Positions 47,172 through 52,453 of a DNA stretch of 52,453 nt are shown piece after piece. Origin of the DNA: Flavobacteriales bacterium (lineage in GTDB: Bacteria > Bacteroidota > Bacteroidia > Flavobacteriales > Flavobacteriaceae); the NCBI GenBank assembly GCA_024643405.1, contig JAHENA010000008.1:6629-59081 (forward strand), in the 5' to 3' direction. The notes under the pieces were generated by a model that saw only the letters and a program-made list of their open reading frames with translations, was not told where the DNA came from and made no database searches. The position numbers and the translations under genes were made by a program. Every line of letters begins with the position of its first letter. The stretch's first letter is position 1.

Positions 47172-48992
47172 ATGAACTTTAAAAAATCAGTGCTTTTAAT
47201 ATTGCTCATATGCAGTAAAAACATTTTTTCTCAACAAGATACTTTAAGAGAGCAATTGCAGGAAGTAATAATAAAGTCCAGTAGAATTGATTTGCCTTTT
47301 TCTGAAAACTCAAGAACCATCACCATAATTTCATCTGAAGATATTAAACAAAGTGCGGCAACTAATGTCGCTGATTTATTGCAACAATTTGCAGGTGTTG
47401 ACATCAGACGCCGTGGAACCGCAGGTATGCAGGCCGATTTATATATTCGTGGCGGTAGTTTTGATCAGACCTTGTTACTAATTGACGGTATTAAAGTTGA
47501 AGACGCGCAAACCGGACACCATACCATGAATATGGCTCTGCCCATTGAAGTTATTGAACGTATTGAAATTATTAAAGGTCCGGCTGCGAGAGTTTTTGGC
47601 CAAAATGCTTTTACAGGCGCCATCAATATAGTCACCAAAAAAAATCAGGACAACTTGGTTTCTTTAGGAGTACAAGCAGGTTCCTTTGGTCAAAAAAGTG
47701 CTCAAGTCACAGTGGCGAATAATTTAGATAATTCATCACATTTGGTTCATGTTTCAAGAAATATTTCAGATGGGTATCGTTTTAATACGGATTATGACAA
47801 TCAGAACTATTTTATTAAAAGCACCTTTAATAAAAAGGCGCTTCCTATTGATATGATTACCTCGTTTTCTGAACGAAAATTTGGCGCCAATGGCTTTTAT
47901 GCAAGCCCAGCAGCCATCAACCAATATGAGGAAACGCAAACCAGTTTGGTTGGTGTTTCCACTGAAATAAAAAATGAAAAACTCACTTTAAAACCATCTC
48001 TATATTGGAGACGTAATCAAGATGAATACATTTATGTGCGTCAAGACCCTTCTATCTACAGAAATTTACACCAAACCAATAAAGTTGGAGCAGAGATTAA
48101 TGCACAATACGATTCTAATTTGGGAGTTACAGGTTTTGGTATTGATTTGGCAAAAGTGTATTTATCAAGTAATAACTTAGGCCAGCGTAACCGCTTTATG
48201 ACCACACTGTTTTTAGAGCATTTATTTAAACTGGCTGATGATAAATTAGATATTACTCCTGGAATAGCCGTTAATTATTTTTCTGATTTTAAGTTTCATG
48301 CTTTCCCTGGAATTGATGTGGGTTATAAAATCAGTAATAACATAAAAGCTTATGGGAATATTGGCTATACCTACAGAATACCAACCTATACCGATTTATA
48401 TTACAGCGATCCTACTACAATAGGAGACGAAAATTTAGACCCGGAAGAAGCGATTGCTCAAGAACTGGGTTTAAAATACAACACGAATCATTTCAGTGCT
48501 TCTTTTGCCCTTTTTAATAGAGACTCTAAAAAACTTATTGATTATGTTAAAGAAAATGTTGACGATAAATGGCAAGCAACTAACATTGCAGAATTAAACA
48601 CTAAAGGTTTTGAATTAAATACCAGTTATAATTTCACATTAGGCGCCTTTAATCAATTATTAAATCTCTCTTATACTTTTTTAGAGGATGAACTAAAAAA
48701 CATTAATGTTAATTACTCCAGATATTCTATCAATTCATTAAAACATCATGTTACTTCAAGATTAAGTACCAGTTTTATAAAAAATGTATCTCAAAGTATT
48801 GTTTATAAATATGCCGAAAGAACCAGTGGAGACAGTTATTCAGTTGTTGATGCCAGTATTAATGTAAGTCTTAAGGCTTTTGAAATTTCACTGGTTGCCA
48901 ACAACATTTTTAATACAGAATATACTGAAACCAACTTAGTACCAATGCCAAAAGGGAATGTGTTGTTTGGGCTTACTTACAATTTTAAATAA
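47172..48992 (+). CDS. TonB-dependent receptor, BtuB/CirA-like size
   Basis: A 606-residue outer-membrane receptor. Signal peptide (about 1-20, ending NIFSQQ). No carboxypeptidase-like extra domain, unlike the 926-residue receptor in this window. Plug domain about 30-155 (EVIIKSSRID, NVADLLQQFAGVDIRRRGT, DLYIRGGSFDQTLLLIDGIK, ERIEIIKGPAARVFGQNAFTGAINIVTKK), then the barrel with the plug-to-barrel IPTYTDLYY and terminal LFGLTYNFK. The ligand cannot be told; size and plug resemble cobalamin or metal-chelate receptors. No riboswitch is visible in the 174-bp upstream gap, which weakens a B12 assignment. Confidence 0.9.
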   Translation: MNFKKSVLLILLICSKNIFSQQDTLREQLQEVIIKSSRIDLPFSENSRTITIISSEDIKQSAATNVADLLQQFAGVDIRRRGTAGMQADLYIRGGSFDQTLLLIDGIKVEDAQTGHHTMNMALPIEVIERIEIIKGPAARVFGQNAFTGAINIVTKKNQDNLVSLGVQAGSFGQKSAQVTVANNLDNSSHLVHVSRNISDGYRFNTDYDNQNYFIKSTFNKKALPIDMITSFSERKFGANGFYASPAAINQYEETQTSLVGVSTEIKNEKLTLKPSLYWRRNQDEYIYVRQDPSIYRNLHQTNKVGAEINAQYDSNLGVTGFGIDLAKVYLSSNNLGQRNRFMTTLFLEHLFKLADDKLDITPGIAVNYFSDFKFHAFPGIDVGYKISNNIKAYGNIGYTYRIPTYTDLYYSDPTTIGDENLDPEEAIAQELGLKYNTNHFSASFALFNRDSKKLIDYVKENVDDKWQATNIAELNTKGFELNTSYNFTLGAFNQLLNLSYTFLEDELKNINVNYSRYSINSLKHHVTSRLSTSFIKNVSQSIVYKYAERTSGDSYSVVDASINVSLKAFEISLVANNIFNTEYTETNLVPMPKGNVLFGLTYNFK

Positions 48993-49077
48993 GAATAATC
49001 CTGTATTGGTTAAAACGTGCCAACTATTTTGTGGCAAGTAGTTGAAATTAAGTATTTTTATAGGAAATATTCCATAC

Positions 49078-50046
49078 ATGAAACGGTATACAACTATCCT
49101 GAGCTTCTGCTCTCTTCTTATTGCTTTAACTTCGTTTTCTCAAAAAGACCCAGATATCTTCAGTAAATTTGAGTCTAAATTCTACGAAATAGATGGCTAT
49201 AAAATTAATGTAGAAGTTAAAGGCACCGGAGACCCTATTTTCTTTTTACCTGGCGGACCTGGAAATTCTCATGACTATATGCAGTCCAACTTTGGACAGT
49301 ATTACAAAACCAACACCGTGGTGTTTTTTGATTTTTTAGGAAGAGGAAAAAGTGACGACGCTAAAGACAACTCTGAATATTCCGTTGAAAATGATGTCGC
49401 CCTTATAGAAAATCTTAGGAAACTTTTAAACTTCAATACCATTTCTATTGTTGGGCATTCTTATGGTACCGTCCCGGCGCAAGCCTACGCTATAAAATAT
49501 CCCAATCAGGTTGATAAATTAATGCTGATAAGCGGATTTCACGGTGGTGCGATGTGGCAGGCTAATTGTGATAGTTACAACCATTATGCTAAAACTCATT
49601 TTCCTGAAAAATGGAAACAGGTGGATTCTTTAAGAGCCTTAGGGTATGTTTCTAGCCAGGAACCTTTAAAATCATTGTACGCCAGTATTCCCACCAAATA
49701 TGTGTATTATCACGATACAAAAATAAAAGGCAATGCCCCTAAAGAACCCTATAGAGCCATGGCAACTGATGTTTATGAGGCTATTATTGGAAAGGATGGT
49801 GATTTTGATGTAAGTGGCAGTATGATTAATCAGGATTACAGACAACAGCTCAAAGATGTCACCGCTAAAACCTTGATTGTTGCCGGCAGATATGACGGTG
49901 TTTCTACTCCAGAGTTTAATATACAGTATAAAACCTTTATGCCACAGGCGCAATTTGTGATGTTTGAAGAAAGCGGGCATAACCCTTATTTAGAGGAACC
50001 TGAAAAATTTTACGCGCTTTTTGACCAGTTTTTTGAGATAAAATAA
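49078..50046 (+). CDS. Exported alpha/beta hydrolase, proline iminopeptidase-like (S33)
   Basis: Read from the ATG at 49078 it has 322 residues with a signal peptide (MKRYTTILSFCSLLIALTSFSQ). A TTG at 49042 in the same frame would add 12 residues in front of the signal and is unlikely. The oxyanion segment FLPGGPGNSHDYM corresponds to the HGGPG motif of S33 peptidases; the nucleophile is Ser128 in VGHSYGTVPA; the late His is in FEESGHNPYLEEPEKF and the Asp in VAGRYDGVSTPEF. The triad is complete. An aminopeptidase, amidase or esterase activity is possible. It follows the TonB receptor by 85 bp on the same strand. Confidence 0.85.
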   Translation: MKRYTTILSFCSLLIALTSFSQKDPDIFSKFESKFYEIDGYKINVEVKGTGDPIFFLPGGPGNSHDYMQSNFGQYYKTNTVVFFDFLGRGKSDDAKDNSEYSVENDVALIENLRKLLNFNTISIVGHSYGTVPAQAYAIKYPNQVDKLMLISGFHGGAMWQANCDSYNHYAKTHFPEKWKQVDSLRALGYVSSQEPLKSLYASIPTKYVYYHDTKIKGNAPKEPYRAMATDVYEAIIGKDGDFDVSGSMINQDYRQQLKDVTAKTLIVAGRYDGVSTPEFNIQYKTFMPQAQFVMFEESGHNPYLEEPEKFYALFDQFFEIK

Positions 50047-50166
50047 GTCTTTTTTGACGCATTCATAACGAACAAAAAACATATTCTCTTGTTGCACAAT
50101 GCCTCAAATCATTTAAAAACTGTCACATTTCAAAATAACACTATTTAAATTTTAAGAACGATTTAT

Positions 50167-50174
50167 TAACTTTG
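50167..50174 (+). promoter_or_regulatory. Putative -7 promoter element for the JmjC/cupin gene
   Basis: TAACTTTG, full TAnnTTTG match, 20 bp before the ATG at 50195. No clear -33 TTG. Confidence 0.45.
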
Positions 50175-50194
50175 AATTACAAAAGTTATCGTTA

Positions 50195-51067
50195 ATGACC
50201 TTGAATCTAAAAGACATTCCCCGTGTTAAAAACATTTGTAAAGAAGACTTTTTAAAGCACTATTTTAAACCACAAAAACCTGTGGTTATAGAAAGCGCTA
50301 TTGAAGATTGGCCCGCCTACAAAAAATGGAATTTAGACTACATGAAAACTGTAGCTGGTCATGTAACCATTCCTTTATATGATGACAGACCGGTAGATTA
50401 CAAAGACGGGTTTAATGAGCCACATGCCAAAATGAAAATGAGTGATTATATTGATTTATTAAAGCATGAGCCTACCAGATACCGTATTTTTTTATGGAAT
50501 GCCCTAAAGGAAATTCCGGAGCTACAAAAAGATATTAATTTTCCAGATTTTGGCTTGCGTATCATGAAAGATATACCCATGCTATTTTTTGGCGGACGTG
50601 ATTCTTATACATTTATGCATTATGATATTGATTTAGCGAATATTTTTCATTTCCATTTTGAAGGCACCAAACAAATTATCCTGTTTGACCAAAACCAGAA
50701 TGATTATTTGTATAAAGTACCGCACTCTTTAATTACCAGAGAAGATATTGATTTTGCTAATCCTGATTTTGAAAAATGGCCGTTACTGGCCAAAGCAAAA
50801 GGTTATAAAACAGAACTTAAACATGGTGAAGTGCTATATATGCCTGAAGGTTACTGGCATTATATGCGATACATTACACCCGGATTCTCGTTGAGCTTAC
50901 GCAGCATTCCAAGAAATCCAAAAAACCTGTCCAGAGCCATTTATAACCTGTTTATTATGCGCCATTTTGATAACACCATGAGACGCCTAAAAGGGCAAGA
51001 ATGGATTGATTGGAAAAATGACCAAGCCATTATTAGAACCCATAAAAAAAATGGTGTTTCTATATAA
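50195..51067 (+). CDS. Cupin-like/JmjC-domain Fe(II) 2-oxoglutarate dioxygenase
   Basis: A 290-residue cytoplasmic protein of the cupin_8/JmjC group. The metal facial triad can be placed at H142 and D144 (FMHYDIDLANI) and H222 (YMPEGYWHYM); K159 in FEGTKQIILF is positioned to hold 2-oxoglutarate. The N-terminal PVVIESAIEDWPAYKKWN is the usual entry to the fold. Relatives hydroxylate protein side chains or small molecules; the substrate is unknown here. Transcribed alone from a nearby -7-like element. Confidence 0.86.
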   Translation: MTLNLKDIPRVKNICKEDFLKHYFKPQKPVVIESAIEDWPAYKKWNLDYMKTVAGHVTIPLYDDRPVDYKDGFNEPHAKMKMSDYIDLLKHEPTRYRIFLWNALKEIPELQKDINFPDFGLRIMKDIPMLFFGGRDSYTFMHYDIDLANIFHFHFEGTKQIILFDQNQNDYLYKVPHSLITREDIDFANPDFEKWPLLAKAKGYKTELKHGEVLYMPEGYWHYMRYITPGFSLSLRSIPRNPKNLSRAIYNLFIMRHFDNTMRRLKGQEWIDWKNDQAIIRTHKKNGVSI

Positions 51068-51134
51068 ACAACTCTTAATTAATCGTTGATGTGCACGTAC
51101 AAGATATTTTAAGAAATCTACCCCTTTTAAGCGC

Positions 51135-51163
51135 TTGTTATATAAAAACTTGTAATATATTTG
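51135..51163 (+). promoter_or_regulatory. Promoter of the small barrel-protein gene
   Basis: TTG-N18-TATATTTG, a full -33/-7 match with ideal spacing. The ATG is at 51269, so the leader is about 100 nt, long for this window. Confidence 0.6.
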
Positions 51164-51268
51164 CCAACTAATTTTAAACTCAAATCGTGTTATGCGCCTG
51201 GCTAAAAATGTTGGCAAACTCAACTGTTTTACTATGCACATGGCATTTTATCATTAAAAAACAAAAAG

Positions 51269-51766
51269 ATGAAAAAATTAATTTTTTTAGTTGCTATTCT
51301 TAGTGTCTCTGTTAGTCATGCACAAGCTTTTAAAGGCAACGCAGACAATAAGTTTCAGGTAGGTACCAGTTTACAGAACAATGCCACCGGAATCAATGTG
51401 AGCTTTGATTATGGTTTAGGTGAAAACATCTCTGTTGGTGTATCAGGTTCTTATGCTTTAGGCGTAAAAAATGATAATGAAATTGACGCTACTTTTGGAG
51501 ACCGTTTTGATGCCAAGGTCCGTTTTAATGCCAATTTAGGAAATGTGGTTAATATTGATGAAAATTTTGATATTTACCCTGGTTTAGATCTAAGCCTTAA
51601 AAACTTTGGCGGTCATTTAGGGATGCGTTATTTCTTCACAGATGGCTTCGGGTTGTATACTGAATTTAATGTCCCTTTTGCAAAATATGATTCGGGTATT
51701 TTAACGCCTGGCCAGGAATTATTCAATCAGTTTACTGTAAATATTGGGGCGTCATTCAGCTTGTAA
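51269..51766 (+). CDS. Small outer-membrane beta-barrel-like protein (DUF6646-type)
   Basis: A 165-residue protein with a signal peptide (1-19, ending SVSHAQ). The mature part is alternating hydrophobic/polar strands (NISVGVSGSYALGV, RFDAKVRFNANLGNV, FDIYPGLDLSLKNFGGHLGMRYFFTDGFGLYTEF) and ends FTVNIGASFSL, like a small eight-stranded outer-membrane barrel. Function unknown. It has a well-formed promoter and a terminator, so it is an independent unit. Confidence 0.78.
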   Translation: MKKLIFLVAILSVSVSHAQAFKGNADNKFQVGTSLQNNATGINVSFDYGLGENISVGVSGSYALGVKNDNEIDATFGDRFDAKVRFNANLGNVVNIDENFDIYPGLDLSLKNFGGHLGMRYFFTDGFGLYTEFNVPFAKYDSGILTPGQELFNQFTVNIGASFSL

Positions 51767-51785
51767 AAGCACGCTATATAAATTT

Positions 51786-51825
51786 AAAAAAACGGATGCA
51801 ATAGTATTATGGTATCCGTTTTTTT
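51786..51825. terminator. Bidirectional terminator between the barrel-protein gene and recX
   Basis: Arms AAAAAAACGGAT and ATCCGTTTTTTT around a 16-nt loop, lying between two convergent genes; each strand ends in a T-run. Confidence 0.85.
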
Positions 51826-51831
51826 ATAAGA

Positions 51832-52305
51832 TTATTTTATAAGTTCATTGGCTTTATCATACACCAAATGGCTTTCCCAGCCACGGTATAAAAAGTAATC
51901 TATAAACTTCTTTTTTTTCTTTAACTTATTGGTTTCCTTGATGCTAGAGGCCCTTTTTTCGGCTAAATCATTGAAAACCCCGATATACTCCTCGTCAGTA
52001 ATTTCTGCAAGTGCCGTATTTATATTAACTTTACCCACGCCTTTTTGCTTTAATTGAAAAGCGATACGGTTACGGCCCCAAGCCTTTATTTTGAACTTAC
52101 CACTTACAAATGTTTTGGCAAAACGTTCTTCATTTAGAAAGTTATGCTGCAACAGGTGTACCATAATCACATCTATAGCTTCAGGTATCATATGCATACC
52201 GGTAAGTTTCTGCACCACTTCTTGATGGCAACGTTCCTGATATGCACAATAAGACTCCAGTTTGCTGGTGGCTTCTTGTACGGTATATGTTTTTTTGGTT
52301 TGCAT
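51832..52305 (-). CDS. recX: Regulatory protein RecX
   Basis: Modulates RecA filaments. The 157 residues are three-helix repeats of the RecX family: TVQEATSKLESYCAYQERCHQEVVQKL, LQHNFLNEERFAKTFVSGKFKIKAWGRNRIAFQLKQKGV, followed by a Lys-rich linker and FIDYFLYRGWESHLVY. recA is not in the window. The ATG at 52305 lies about 5 bp from a strong -7 match, so the transcript may be leaderless. Confidence 0.93.
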   Translation of the reverse strand: MQTKKTYTVQEATSKLESYCAYQERCHQEVVQKLTGMHMIPEAIDVIMVHLLQHNFLNEERFAKTFVSGKFKIKAWGRNRIAFQLKQKGVGKVNINTALAEITDEEYIGVFNDLAEKRASSIKETNKLKKKKKFIDYFLYRGWESHLVYDKANELIK

Positions 52306-52309
52306 TAAT

Positions 52310-52338
52310 CAAAAATAACAATTGAAACATGAATACAA
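52310..52338 (-). promoter_or_regulatory. Putative promoter of recX
   Basis: On the minus strand TTG-N18-TATTTTTG, a full -33/-7 match. The expected start site falls at or next to the recX ATG (52305). Confidence 0.45.
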
Positions 52339-52373
52339 TAGAGTTAATGCCCCAAAGTTAAAAGCTAACGCAT

Positions 52374-52453
52374 ATGAATAAAAAAACTACTTCTATAAAA
52401 TCTCTTACTTTACTTATTACATTGTTTTTTGCAGTGAGTTTTGGGTATGGGCA
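52374..52453 (+). CDS. Start of an exported protein, truncated by window edge
   Basis: Only 26 codons are present. They read as a classical flavobacterial signal peptide: basic start MNKKTTSIK, hydrophobic core SLTLLITLFFAVS and a cleavage-like end FGYG. The frame is open to the edge. Nothing can be said about the mature protein. Confidence 0.65.
   Translation, partial: MNKKTTSIKSLTLLITLFFAVSFGYG

Overview
This 52.5 kb window is ordinary chromosome from a member of the Bacteroidota, most likely a marine-type Flavobacteriaceae. The evidence is low GC, flavobacterial promoter -7 elements (TAnnTTTG), a T9SS-sorted giant surface protein, TonB-dependent receptors, DUF4270, atpD-atpC split from the other atp genes, and a conserved panC-panD-YbhN-esterase-radA block. 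No rRNA, tRNA, CRISPR array, insertion sequence or prophage was seen.

Layout. 1-6.4 kb (minus): partial homogentisate dioxygenase, a GT9 glycosyltransferase, and uvrC followed by a patatin-type outer-membrane phospholipase. 6.4-9.3 kb (plus): a tight operon of a RimB-like protease, a RimK ATP-grasp ligase, an AstE/AspA-like zinc hydrolase and 5-formyl-THF cyclo-ligase. 9.3-16.7 kb (minus): an unknown secreted protein, lspA, a DksA-like protein, ileS and a NIPSNAP protein. 16.8-21.5 kb (minus): a 1548-residue LamG/TSP3 protein with a T9SS tail, followed upstream by a 524-bp non-coding gap. 22-26.8 kb (minus): panC, panD, YbhN-like, degenerate esterase, radA. 27-31.5 kb (plus): a truncated glycogen-synthase-like protein, a DUF4270 lipoprotein, glmS. 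31.7-38.1 kb (plus): a TonB receptor with an SGNH lipoprotein, then atpD-atpC. 38.2-41 kb (minus): sugar MFS transporter, GNAT protein and a self-cleaving-type XRE/S24 repressor. 41-45.2 kb (plus): a DnaE-type polymerase and a Y-family polymerase, divergent from the repressor. 45.2-52.4 kb: M61 peptidase, second TonB receptor, alpha/beta hydrolase, JmjC/cupin protein, small barrel protein, recX and the start of another exported protein.

How genes work together. The most system-like locus is 39.6-45.2 kb. A LexA-like repressor (helix-turn-helix, Ala-Gly cleavage site, Ser/Lys dyad) faces an operon of DnaE-like and DinB-like polymerases. A 7-bp-arm inverted repeat sits in the 83-bp region between the two start codons. 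This looks like a damage-inducible mutagenesis cassette that uses a catalytically intact Y-family polymerase and has no imuA. Other points worth a look are the RimB/RimK/AstE cassette, a terminator hairpin overlapped by a promoter just before lspA, an esterase whose nucleophile serine is glycine, and a glycogen-synthase relic upstream of glmS.

All family names come from reading motifs. No database search was run.
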